A DNA stretch of 64,000 nt from Rubritalea marina DSM 17716 (lineage in GTDB: Bacteria > Verrucomicrobiota > Verrucomicrobiia > Verrucomicrobiales > Akkermansiaceae), in contig NZ_KB899253.1 of assembly GCF_000378105.1 (NCBI RefSeq), positions 1 through 64,000 of the forward strand. Reading direction: 5' to 3'. Below the pieces are notes generated by a model, which ran no database searches, had not been told where the DNA came from, and was given only the letters and a program-made list of their open reading frames with translations. Numbering within the stretch: the first letter of the stretch is position 1; each line of letters opens with the position of its first letter. The position numbers and the translations under genes were made by a program. Below are positions 1-6,705 of the stretch, one piece after another.

Positions 1-186
1 ATGAGTTCCCGTTTCCATCACCATGCGCGCTTCTGGATACTTTTGTGAAAGCCGGCGTAGGCTCTCACGATGATTGGTGATTGAGCGTTGCTCTAGCGTT
101 TCGCCAGCTTGGTCAAGGATGCAGATAGCGTGAGAACGATCTCCAAGATCGATTCCGATCGTATGAGTGGGAATGTGGTATTTCAT
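1..186 (-). CDS. IS110-family transposase, N-terminal part (cut by window edge)
   Basis: Reading the minus strand from the ATG at 186 gives 62 uninterrupted codons to the window edge, starting MKYHIPTHTIGIDLGDRSHA. The IGIDLGDR stretch with Asp13 and the later VMETGTH with Glu58 match the first two acidic residues of the RuvC-like DEDD catalytic domain of IS110/IS1111 transposases. The remaining Asp residues and the C-terminal serine domain lie outside the window. Members of this family cut and join DNA guided by a structured bridge RNA encoded next to the gene. The neighbouring upstream DNA here does contain a nested inverted repeat. Family assignment is fairly secure from the motif; whether the element is complete cannot be seen. 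Confidence 0.85.
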   Translation of the reverse strand, partial: MKYHIPTHTIGIDLGDRSHAICILDQAGETLEQRSITNHRESLRRLSQKYPEARMVMETGTH

Positions 187-190
187 AGGG

Positions 191-238
191 TGAGAAGCAT
201 AGCAGAAAACGGTTCAATGTACCGTCTTCACCTTCTCA
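191..238 (-). other. Nested inverted repeat upstream of the IS110 transposase, possible bridge-RNA segment
   Basis: TGAGAAG at 191-197 pairs with CTTCTCA at 232-238. Inside it ACGGT at 209-213 pairs with ACCGT at 221-225, leaving an asymmetric internal loop and a 7-nt terminal loop. It begins only 4 bases upstream of the transposase start. Non-coding DNA next to IS110 genes encodes the bridge RNA in studied members, so this could be part of it. The element end is not identified, so the call is an inference. Confidence 0.35.
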
Positions 239-263
239 TTCTATCTTGTTCGGCAAGGGCAGT

Positions 264-692
264 TTAAAGTTGTTGGTGTGACCACTCTATCGGGTCTGCA
301 GCTGAAAGAGACCATAGAGGAGTGATTACTTTGTTGTCTTCATCAAAACCGATCCATAGTCCATCTAAGCCTCCACTATTACGAGCCATAGCTTTCCAAT
401 CCAGACTGTTACCTTCACTGATGTATCTCTCCCAATCTGAGATCCATATCCAAACATTAGAGTCAATGTCAGTATTTTGGGGAGTTCCTAGTGTTTTTAA
501 GGCTTCTTCTTTTGTTGCCCCTTCAGAAATCCAAAGCCGTTGTTCATCACGTCTTATTGTCATCTCGGTACAGCGCTCAGATTGAGGCAGCTCAGAGATA
601 TGTTTCTCGAATGGTCTGTAATGAACCAAGAGGAATGGTGCAGAAAAACACAGTAGTGCTACCAAAAATATTGACGGTACGAGAAAGCGCAT
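264..692 (-). CDS. Hypothetical membrane-anchored or secreted protein, 142 aa
   Basis: I do not recognise this protein. Starting at the ATG at 692 it opens with MRFLVPSIFLVALLCFSAPF, a single hydrophobic helix after one Arg, so it is probably membrane-anchored or exported. The rest is soluble, with several Trp residues (WIWISDWERY, WIGFDED) and a charged middle (TIRRDEQRLWISEGATKEEA). An upstream ATG at 719 is possible but adds only nine residues that precede the signal-like segment. It lies between an IS110 transposase and a 70-bp repeat that ends 14 bases before its start. A second copy of that repeat sits just before another orphan gene at 53177. This arrangement suggests an accessory gene acquired with its upstream element. 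Confidence 0.6.
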   Translation of the reverse strand: MRFLVPSIFLVALLCFSAPFLLVHYRPFEKHISELPQSERCTEMTIRRDEQRLWISEGATKEEALKTLGTPQNTDIDSNVWIWISDWERYISEGNSLDWKAMARNSGGLDGLWIGFDEDNKVITPLWSLSAADPIEWSHQQL

Positions 693-706
693 GAAATTTA
701 GCCGAA

Positions 707-776
707 CAGTTAAGTACACCCGCCGAACATTTGTTCGGTCGGAGTGCTACGCAAGGTCTAACAGCGGAGCTGATTT
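707..776 (-). repeat. 70-bp structured repeat, copy A (inverted relative to copy B at 53101-53170)
   Basis: This segment aligns without gaps to 53101-53170 on the other strand, 57 of 70 bases identical by hand count. Its core is an inverted repeat: 714-729 pairs with 732-750 around a 2-nt loop, leaving exactly three unpaired bases (739, 743, 747), all on one arm. It ends 14 bases before the start codon at 692; copy B ends 6 bases before its gene. Confidence 0.75.
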
Positions 777-1099
777 TAACAAGTGCCTTTTGCTTGGGGC
801 AATCCATCAAACTAACAGGTAGAGGAGCCAATTTCGCAGAGCTGCGAGTAGTCAGTAGCGAGCTGGAAGGGCTGGGGTCTGATCGCTGGCAGCGAGTCCG
901 GTTTCGCTATCCGATGAGGGATTGATCCTAGCGCGATGAAGCTCAGGCTACCGAGATGCTGCTCTATCTAGAGAACACTGCACCACAGCTGGAAGTCTGG
1001 GATTTTGGGGCTACGAGACCCCGAAGTTTGAGTCGTGTCTCCAGTCGGATATATGAGGACACAGCTTGTTCCCAAGCATGGTTTCTCATAAATTTCACA
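777..1099. other. Non-coding stretch with no recognisable gene
   Basis: No reading frame here has convincing protein character, and no hairpin terminator for the minus-strand crtO gene was found. A short open frame continues across 956-1231 on the plus strand but overlaps the 3' end of crtO and looks like a shadow of it. Confidence 0.5.
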
Positions 1100-1561
1100 T
1101 CACTTTGTATCAAACAAGACCACACGGAGCCTGAGCTCGGTGTGGCGGAGGTTGAGGATGCAGGGGAGGTTGGAGAGTTGGGCGTAGATGAGGATGATCC
1201 AGTTGGCGGGAGTGGGGTTGTAGATGACTAGAGTGGAGATTGCGAGGGCTTGGAGCCAGTGTGCGAATTGGCCGCGGCGGCACTCTGCTAGGAATTGTTG
1301 GAGCTCTTGTTTGTGATGGGATTTGATACCGGATTTACTCGGTCCCCCGAGCCACGGGGCGCCATCTGGGAGGATGTTCTTCCATTGGTGGACTCGAAAT
1401 AGGCTGGTGTAGAGCTGGCTGGGTTCGTGTGCTGGGTTATGGTGTAGTTGGAACCATTGCTGAGGCAGCTGGAGGCTGAGCCAGGCGAAGCCTAGATGCA
1501 GGACCGGTATGAGTACGACGTTGAGTACTGCAATCCACAGTGCTGGTAGTTCTAGCAACAT
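1100..1561 (-). CDS. crtO: Glycosyl-carotenoate acyltransferase (CrtO-type)
   Basis: This 153-residue membrane protein resembles staphylococcal CrtO, which acylates the sugar of a glycosylated C30 carotenoic acid in the last step of staphyloxanthin synthesis. Shared features include the VHQWKNILPDG stretch near residue 60 (RKWKHKILDG in S. aureus), the HW...YNPTPANW..L.YAQLSNLP segment around residues 100-135, and hydrophobic helices at both ends. The start ATG at 1561 overlaps the crtQ stop codon by one base (TGATG), so translation is probably coupled to crtQ. The acyl donor and the exact product cannot be told from sequence. The assignment rests on remembered motifs plus operon context. Confidence 0.8.
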   Translation of the reverse strand: MLLELPALWIAVLNVVLIPVLHLGFAWLSLQLPQQWFQLHHNPAHEPSQLYTSLFRVHQWKNILPDGAPWLGGPSKSGIKSHHKQELQQFLAECRRGQFAHWLQALAISTLVIYNPTPANWIILIYAQLSNLPCILNLRHTELRLRVVLFDTK

Positions 1562-2661
1562 CAATGGACTTGGCGGCCTTTCCAGTCGGTGGTTTTACCC
1601 AGCTTCTTGGTCATGAGGCTGACGAAGAAGAGTGTTTGATAGAACAGGAGAGCGAGTGGGAAGAGCGCGGCATTCCAAGCGCTGAAGTTTCCAATCTTGG
1701 AGAAGGTGTTCCAGCATTGGCCAGCATAGATGATGTAGGCGGCGAGGGTGGCGATGGTGAATACGGGATCGGCAATGAGGGGGCTGAGTAGGAGTGAGAT
1801 GAGGCTGAACATGGCGCCTGAGATCCAGAGAGAGGAGTATGTGAGGGCGCGTTTGTTGGTGTTGGCAGCGCCATTGCTGAAGCCTTTTTTCCAGCTATTC
1901 CAGAGCTCGGTGAAGCCGCCGGGGAACATGCGCATGCTGATGTCTTGGCCGCCGAGGTAGCTGGAGCAGGCGTGTCCAGCGGCATGCAGGTGCTGGCTGA
2001 GGTGGAAGTTCTCTAGGGTGCAATTTTTGACGCATTCGTGGCCGCCAATCTCTTGGTAGAGTGACTTAGGGATGAGCATGCACTGGCCGAAGAGCGCGGC
2101 TTGGCGGCCGTCGCTTTCTCCTCTGCCGAAGGCGTTGACGCCGAGGACCATGAGGGTGTTGAAGAAGCTGGAGGCTTCTTCGTAAGGCTCGCTGATCAGG
2201 TGCTTCGGGTTCACCGATACCGCACCTTCGTGGTCTTGAGCTGCTTGTTTGAGTTTGGCTAGGGCTTCGCTGCCACTGAGGCGGACGTCGGCATCGAGGA
2301 AGAGCAGGAGCTCGCCTGTGGAGGCTTCGACTCCCTGCATGCAGGCCCAGGGCTTGCCTTTCCATCCAGCTGGTAACTCGGAGCCGGTGATGACTGTGGC
2401 GCCGTGGGACTGGGCGATGCTCGCGGTGGCGTCGCTGGAGCCATCGTCGACAATGATGATTTCGAGCGGTTTGAGGTGTTGGTGTTGGAGGCTCTGGATG
2501 AGGTTTCCGATATTGGCTTCCTCGTCTCTGGCTGGGATGATGACTGAGATGTTTGAGCTACCTTGGGTGCTATCGGCATCTGGCAGGAAGCGAGGGTTTG
2601 AGAAGACTTCACGGAGTGCGAGTGTCCCAGCAAGTCCAAGTAATGGGAAGATGAGTAGCAT
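1561..2661 (-). CDS. crtQ: Carotenoate glycosyltransferase (CrtQ-type, GT2)
   Basis: This 366-residue family 2 glycosyltransferase resembles CrtQ, which attaches a sugar to the carboxyl group of a C30 carotenoic acid. The GT-A core begins near residue 38 with SVIIPARDEEANIG. It continues with IIIVDDGSSDATASIA and the metal-binding FLDADV near residue 122. Hydrophobic segments occupy the first 16 residues and about 280-350, so the enzyme sits at the cytoplasmic membrane. The C-terminal DWKGRQ matches the EWKGRQ end of S. aureus CrtQ. It lies 9 bases downstream of crtP and overlaps crtO. In S. aureus the sugar is glucose; Rubritalea pigments are reported as xylosyl esters, so the sugar here is open. 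Confidence 0.85.
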   Translation of the reverse strand: MLLIFPLLGLAGTLALREVFSNPRFLPDADSTQGSSNISVIIPARDEEANIGNLIQSLQHQHLKPLEIIIVDDGSSDATASIAQSHGATVITGSELPAGWKGKPWACMQGVEASTGELLLFLDADVRLSGSEALAKLKQAAQDHEGAVSVNPKHLISEPYEEASSFFNTLMVLGVNAFGRGESDGRQAALFGQCMLIPKSLYQEIGGHECVKNCTLENFHLSQHLHAAGHACSSYLGGQDISMRMFPGGFTELWNSWKKGFSNGAANTNKRALTYSSLWISGAMFSLISLLLSPLIADPVFTIATLAAYIIYAGQCWNTFSKIGNFSAWNAALFPLALLFYQTLFFVSLMTKKLGKTTDWKGRQVH

Positions 2662-2670
2662 GGGGGGTGG

Positions 2671-4170
2671 CTAGCGAAGCGGGTGGCGCTTGATGACTCG
2701 GTCGGCACATTTTTGTCCTGAGAGCACGACCATGGGCATGCCGCCACCGGGGTTGGTGCTGCCTCCTGTGAAGTAGAGGTTCTTGTACTTGGTGCTGGTT
2801 TTCGGTGCTTTGAAGCCGTAGTTCATGCCCCAGTCGCTGACGACGCCATAGATTGAACCTTTGTTGGAGTTGTACATGCGCTCGATGTCAATCGGGGTGA
2901 GGAGGTCTTCGACGATGATGCTCTCGCGTAGGCCGGTGAGGCCGCAGCGTTCCATCTTGTCGATACAGCGCTCTTTGAGTTCGATGTAGTCCTGCTCGGT
3001 GATTCCTGAGCCCTCTGCGAGTGGTGGGATGTGTGGCAGGATTTTGATGTTGTCGCAGCCTTCTGGGGCTTTGCTGGGGTCGGTGCGTGTGGGGGCGACG
3101 ACGTAGAGTGTGGGGTCCTGCGGGAGTTGTTTTTTGTGGAAGACGGTTTCGAAGTGTTTGTGTTGGTCTTTGGAGTAGAAGAAGTTGTGGTGTGCCAGCT
3201 GTGGGAATGGTTTGTTGGTGCCGAGGTGGAGCACGATGCCGGAGCACGCAGGGGCAAATTTTTCTAAGTTCTTGATGAAGGCTTGGGGCTCGCCGAGGAG
3301 TTTTTCGTAGCACGGGATGACCTCCATGTTACTTACGACGATGTCGAAGTTTTGGATAGTGCCATCGGCTAGGGTGATGCCGGTGACGGTTTTTCCGGAC
3401 TTGTTGATTTGAGTGACGTCGGCATTGAGGTGGATCTGGATTCCCAGCTCTAGCATGAGTTTCTCGAGTCCGCGAGCGAGGTTGTACATGCCATCGCGCA
3501 CGTACCAGAGGCCGTAGTCGAACTGGATGATGGGCATGAGGTTCATGTAGCCTGGGGCGTCGAGTGCAGATGACCCAACGTACTTGATGAAGTACTCGAG
3601 GATGAGGCGCATTTGCGGGTCGCTGATCCGCTCTTCGATCGACTTAGCCATCGATTGTTTGTAGTCGATTTTGCCGCTGAAGAGTTGGAGGTTGTAGTGT
3701 TTGATGAATTCCCAGAGGTTGTCGAGGCCTTGTTCGAAGTAGCCTTCATCGACAATTTTGTATTGTTCGCGGGCGTAGTCTAGGAAGCTTTGGAACTCGC
3801 TCCAATGTTGTTCGAGGTCGCCGGGGAGTTTTTGTAGCTCCTGCTTCATCAGGTCTTGCTCTTGGTAGAGGTCGATGTGTTCCCGTTGTTCGAAGAAGTT
3901 GCGCCAGTGTGGGGTGACGGGGTCGAGCTGCACGTAATCGCTCATCTTCTTGCCAGCGCGCTCGAAGAGTTGTTCGAACATGTGGGGCAAGGTGAAGATC
4001 GATGGCCCAAGGTCAAAGGAAAAGCCTTCGATTTCCATGAGGTTGAGTTTGCCGCCTACGCGTTCATTTTTTTCGAACACAGCGACATCGTAACCAGCAG
4101 CTCTGAGTGAAATAGCAGCTGACAGACCTCCTAGACCTGCTCCAATCACTGCGACCTTGTTAGTTTGCAT
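2671..4170 (-). CDS. crtP: C30 carotenoid oxygenase/desaturase (CrtP-type diaponeurosporene oxidase)
   Basis: This 499-residue FAD-dependent amine-oxidase-like protein matches staphylococcal CrtP closely. Shared landmarks are the dinucleotide fold VAVIGAGLGGLSAA at residues 6-19, GFSFDLGPSIFTLPHMFEQLF, FIKYVGSSALDAP, GLWYVRDGM, VVSNMEVIP, FPQLAHHNFFY, SNKGSIYGVVSDW and the C-terminal LYFTGGSTNPGGGMPMVVLSGQ. CrtP oxidises the terminal methyl group of diaponeurosporene to the aldehyde or acid. I chose the ATG at 4170, directly before the Rossmann fold, over an upstream in-frame start. It is the first gene of crtP-crtQ-crtO and is transcribed divergently from the aldehyde dehydrogenase across about 80 bases, where both promoters must lie. 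Confidence 0.88.
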   Translation of the reverse strand: MQTNKVAVIGAGLGGLSAAISLRAAGYDVAVFEKNERVGGKLNLMEIEGFSFDLGPSIFTLPHMFEQLFERAGKKMSDYVQLDPVTPHWRNFFEQREHIDLYQEQDLMKQELQKLPGDLEQHWSEFQSFLDYAREQYKIVDEGYFEQGLDNLWEFIKHYNLQLFSGKIDYKQSMAKSIEERISDPQMRLILEYFIKYVGSSALDAPGYMNLMPIIQFDYGLWYVRDGMYNLARGLEKLMLELGIQIHLNADVTQINKSGKTVTGITLADGTIQNFDIVVSNMEVIPCYEKLLGEPQAFIKNLEKFAPACSGIVLHLGTNKPFPQLAHHNFFYSKDQHKHFETVFHKKQLPQDPTLYVVAPTRTDPSKAPEGCDNIKILPHIPPLAEGSGITEQDYIELKERCIDKMERCGLTGLRESIIVEDLLTPIDIERMYNSNKGSIYGVVSDWGMNYGFKAPKTSTKYKNLYFTGGSTNPGGGMPMVVLSGQKCADRVIKRHPLR

Positions 4171-4252
4171 AGTGAAACAATCGCAACATTGCACCGTTTG
4201 TAAAGCTCCTTAGACGTTGCTGGATGGCTAATCTTTGCTATGTATGTAGGGG

Positions 4253-5614
4253 ATGACTAGAGATCAATCAGCTAGGGAATTGGTAGAGGCGCAGCGAGCG
4301 TATTACCGCAGTGGGGCTACGCGTTCGTATGCGGCACGCATGGCGGCCTTGAAGTCGCTGGAGCGGAGTTTGATGGCGCACCGTGAGGAGGTCTTGGCGG
4401 CACTCGATACTGATCTAGGGAAACCCCCCGTGGAGGCCTACTTGGCTGAATATTTCTTTATCCTCAGTGAGCTACGCTTGGTGATGAAGTCTCTGAAAAA
4501 GTGGATGAAACCGAAGCGTGTCTCAAACCCGGTGTATTTTTTTCCGACCCGTACGGAAGAGCGCCGTGATCCGTTTGGGGTAGTGGGTATTTTTGTGCCA
4601 TGGAATTATCCATTGCAGCTGGCGCTCAGCCCCTTGGTGACGGCGATAGCAGCGGGCAATTGTGCGGTACTCAAGGCGGCGGAAAGCGCGCCAGCGACGA
4701 GTGCTTTGCTGGCGAAGATTGTGGCTGAGGCATTGCGGGCGGAGCACGTGACGGTGATGCTTGGCGAGGTGGATGCGGCGCAGGACTTGTTGGCGAGTGA
4801 TCTCGATTTCATTTTTTACACTGGTAGTACGCAGATCGGGAAGTCTGTGGGGCAGAGTGCGGCATCGCGCTTGATTCCTCACGTGCTTGAGCTTGGAGGG
4901 AAGTGCCCGGTATTGGTGGACAAGGCGGTGGATGTGGAAGGCGCGGCGCGGCGCGTTTTGGTGGGCAAGTTTTTCAATGGTGGGCAGACTTGTTTTGCGC
5001 CAGACTTTGTGGTGGTTCACGAGTCGGTGAAGCAGCGCTTTGTGGACGCTTGTGCTCGCTTACTGGATGAGATCCCTTGGGCTGCTGAAATGGCCTGTGT
5101 GGTGAATCAGCGCCACTTTGAGCGGCTGCAGGGATTGCTGGAGGAACCGATGATTCAGGCTGAGGGGGCGGCGCGTGTGGGTGGGATGAAGCCTACCATT
5201 CTGCCGGAATCGAGCTGGGATTCGAAGGTGATGCAGGAAGAAATCTTTGGGCCGATTCTGCCGGTGCTCACGTATCGTGAGGATGCGGACTTGGTGGCTC
5301 AGTTGCGGACGCAGGGGTCGCCCTTGGCCTTGTATTTGTTTTCTGAAAATGACGCCTGGGTGGAGGCGCGGATTGCGGATCTACCCTCGGGGGGTGTCTG
5401 TGTGAATGACACGATGAAGCAAGGTTCTCACTTGGGAGTCGCGTTTGGTGGGGTCGGGGAGAGTGGCTACGGGCGCTACCGTTCACGGGCTGGGTTTGAA
5501 GCATTCACTTACCAACGAGCAGTGGTGAAGCGCGGCTTCAAGGTGCGCGATATGTTCGAGCTAAAGCCGCCGTATGGCGACATGATCGAGAAACTGAAGA
5601 GCTTGATGAAGTAG
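4253..5614 (+). CDS. Aldehyde dehydrogenase, probably for the C30 carotenoid aldehyde
   Basis: This 453-residue class 3-like aldehyde dehydrogenase has the usual landmarks: PWNYPLQLALSPLVTAIAAGN in the NAD-binding part, the catalytic base region LELGGKCP, the nucleophile Cys in NGGQTCFAPDFV, EEIFGPILPV, and GGVGESGYGRYR near the end. It sits between crtP-crtQ-crtO and the crtN operon. In Staphylococcus the AldH1 enzyme oxidises diaponeurosporenal to diaponeurosporenoic acid before glycosylation, so the same role is a reasonable inference. The motif usually reads CVAPDY; here it is CFAPDF. A general fatty-aldehyde dehydrogenase cannot be excluded. Confidence 0.82.
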   Translation: MTRDQSARELVEAQRAYYRSGATRSYAARMAALKSLERSLMAHREEVLAALDTDLGKPPVEAYLAEYFFILSELRLVMKSLKKWMKPKRVSNPVYFFPTRTEERRDPFGVVGIFVPWNYPLQLALSPLVTAIAAGNCAVLKAAESAPATSALLAKIVAEALRAEHVTVMLGEVDAAQDLLASDLDFIFYTGSTQIGKSVGQSAASRLIPHVLELGGKCPVLVDKAVDVEGAARRVLVGKFFNGGQTCFAPDFVVVHESVKQRFVDACARLLDEIPWAAEMACVVNQRHFERLQGLLEEPMIQAEGAARVGGMKPTILPESSWDSKVMQEEIFGPILPVLTYREDADLVAQLRTQGSPLALYLFSENDAWVEARIADLPSGGVCVNDTMKQGSHLGVAFGGVGESGYGRYRSRAGFEAFTYQRAVVKRGFKVRDMFELKPPYGDMIEKLKSLMK

Positions 5615-5635
5615 CTACTTGATGCCAAGTGGCTA
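5612..5635. terminator. Weak hairpin between convergent genes
   Basis: TAGCTACTTG pairs with CAAGTGGCTA around a 4-base loop with one mismatch. It lies exactly where the aldehyde dehydrogenase and the SRPBCC gene converge. There is no strong T tract, so termination is only suggested. Confidence 0.35.
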
Positions 5636-6097
5636 GCTGAAAAACTCTTTGGTGAAGGCCGCGCGTTGGTCAAAGATGTCTTCGAGTTGTTGCTTGACTT
5701 TGAGTGCGTGGGCGATGGCGCCAATCGGGCCAAAAGGCATGACATAGGTGACTTCATCGGTCATCAGCACACCGTCCTCGTTGCTCTCGAAGCGATGGAT
5801 GTGGTGCCAGATTTTGTAGGGGCCGATGCGTTGTTCATCGACAAAAAAGCGTTGGGATTCCGAGTTGTCTTGGACGTGGGTGATCTCGGTGAGCCAGTTG
5901 ACTTTGACCATGGGGGCGAGCTGGATCTTGTAGCCGATCATTTGTCCGACGTGCATGTCTTCGGCTGTGCAATGGGTGATCTCAAAGCCTAGACCTTCGG
6001 GGGTCATGCGCTCGAGGTTGCGTGGGGTGGCAAAGAAGTCCCAGACGGCTTTCATGTCGGTGGGGATCTGCTGCTGACGAATCAATTGGTGGATCAT
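5633..6097 (-). CDS. SRPBCC (START-like) ligand-binding protein of the carotenoid cluster
   Basis: This 154-residue protein has the pattern of the polyketide-cyclase/SRPBCC fold, a hydrophobic ligand pocket: IPTDMKAVWDFFATPRNLERMTP at the start, then alternating strands (VNWLTEITHVQ, RFFVDEQRIGPYKIWHHIHRFE) and a C-terminal helix. No enzyme residues stand out. It overlaps the preceding TPR gene by 4 bases (ATGA type) and is the third gene of the crtN operon. A role in binding or handling the pigment is an inference from context; this family also includes unrelated lipid-binding proteins. Confidence 0.7.
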   Translation of the reverse strand: MIHQLIRQQQIPTDMKAVWDFFATPRNLERMTPEGLGFEITHCTAEDMHVGQMIGYKIQLAPMVKVNWLTEITHVQDNSESQRFFVDEQRIGPYKIWHHIHRFESNEDGVLMTDEVTYVMPFGPIGAIAHALKVKQQLEDIFDQRAAFTKEFFS

Positions 6098-6705
6098 GGG
6101 GTGGTGAGTTTACCGTATTTGGAGTTTGGGTCGATGCGGTGGCAAGTGGCTTTACATTGCTGCGCGAGGGCGTCGCGCCCGTCCTCTTTGTAGGCGAGTG
6201 CGGCGTAGTAGAGCATTGCTTGGCGCTCGCGAGAAGAGAGCTTTAGGGTGCCTTTGAGGGCGCCTGGAACGAGGGTGTCGAAGTCGCTTAGGCTGATGCT
6301 CCGGCATTCAAAGATTTTGGGCACCCGGAAGTAGGCGATGGCGCGGACGAGGCGCACGCGCGGGTTGTGCGGGTCTGATTGGACGGCGTGATCGATGAGG
6401 TGTTTTCCTCGTTTGAGGTTGGAGACTTTGGTGGGGGGCCAGAATGCGGCCTTGGCTTTGAGTGCGTGTGCGCTGCCGAGGTAGGCCTCGGCGAGGTGGT
6501 CTTGTGGGTCTTGCTGCATCACAGCTTCAAACTGCGCAATCTTACGATCGATGGTGTCGATATCGAGGCTAAGGCATTCGTTGTGCCAGTTGAGGTAGCG
6601 TTGGTTACGCGTGGTGTGGGAGACAAAGTTTTGGTCTGATGCTGCGGCGATGTGGCCCAGCGTCAGGGTGATGAATAGGCTGGCTATGGTGGTCTTTCTA
6701 AACAC
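6094..6705 (-). CDS. Exported TPR-like protein between crtN and the SRPBCC gene
   Basis: The protein has 203 residues. A signal peptide (MFRKTTIASLFITLTLGHIAAAS) is followed by helical repeats of TPR character: DRKIAQFEAVMQQDPQDHLAEAYLGSAHALKAK, then LIDHAVQSDPHNPRVRLVRAIAYFR, then LYYAALAYKEDGRDALAQQCK. No catalytic motif is visible. It overlaps crtN by 8 bases and the SRPBCC gene by 4, so all three are surely co-expressed. The molecular role is unknown. A periplasmic scaffold or adaptor for pigment assembly is only a guess. Confidence 0.7.
   Translation of the reverse strand: MFRKTTIASLFITLTLGHIAAASDQNFVSHTTRNQRYLNWHNECLSLDIDTIDRKIAQFEAVMQQDPQDHLAEAYLGSAHALKAKAAFWPPTKVSNLKRGKHLIDHAVQSDPHNPRVRLVRAIAYFRVPKIFECRSISLSDFDTLVPGALKGTLKLSSRERQAMLYYAALAYKEDGRDALAQQCKATCHRIDPNSKYGKLTTP

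Noticed and set aside
707-776. Calling the 70-bp repeat an integron attC site
   Set aside because: The unpaired bases on one arm and the position before orphan genes fit, but the order RYYYAAC...GTTRRRY is not present (the ends read GTTAG...AACTG), the hairpin is off-centre in the conserved block, and no integron integrase is in the window.
956-1231. Plus-strand gene near crtO
   Set aside because: Its second half is antisense to crtO and the Glu/Gly/Val-rich translation is typical of a shadow frame.
5666-5992. Long plus-strand open frame opposite the SRPBCC gene
   Set aside because: It is the complement of a gene with a clear domain pattern, and its translation shows no family features. The same holds for the long antisense frames over crtP, the triple hydrolase, nrdA and prfC.
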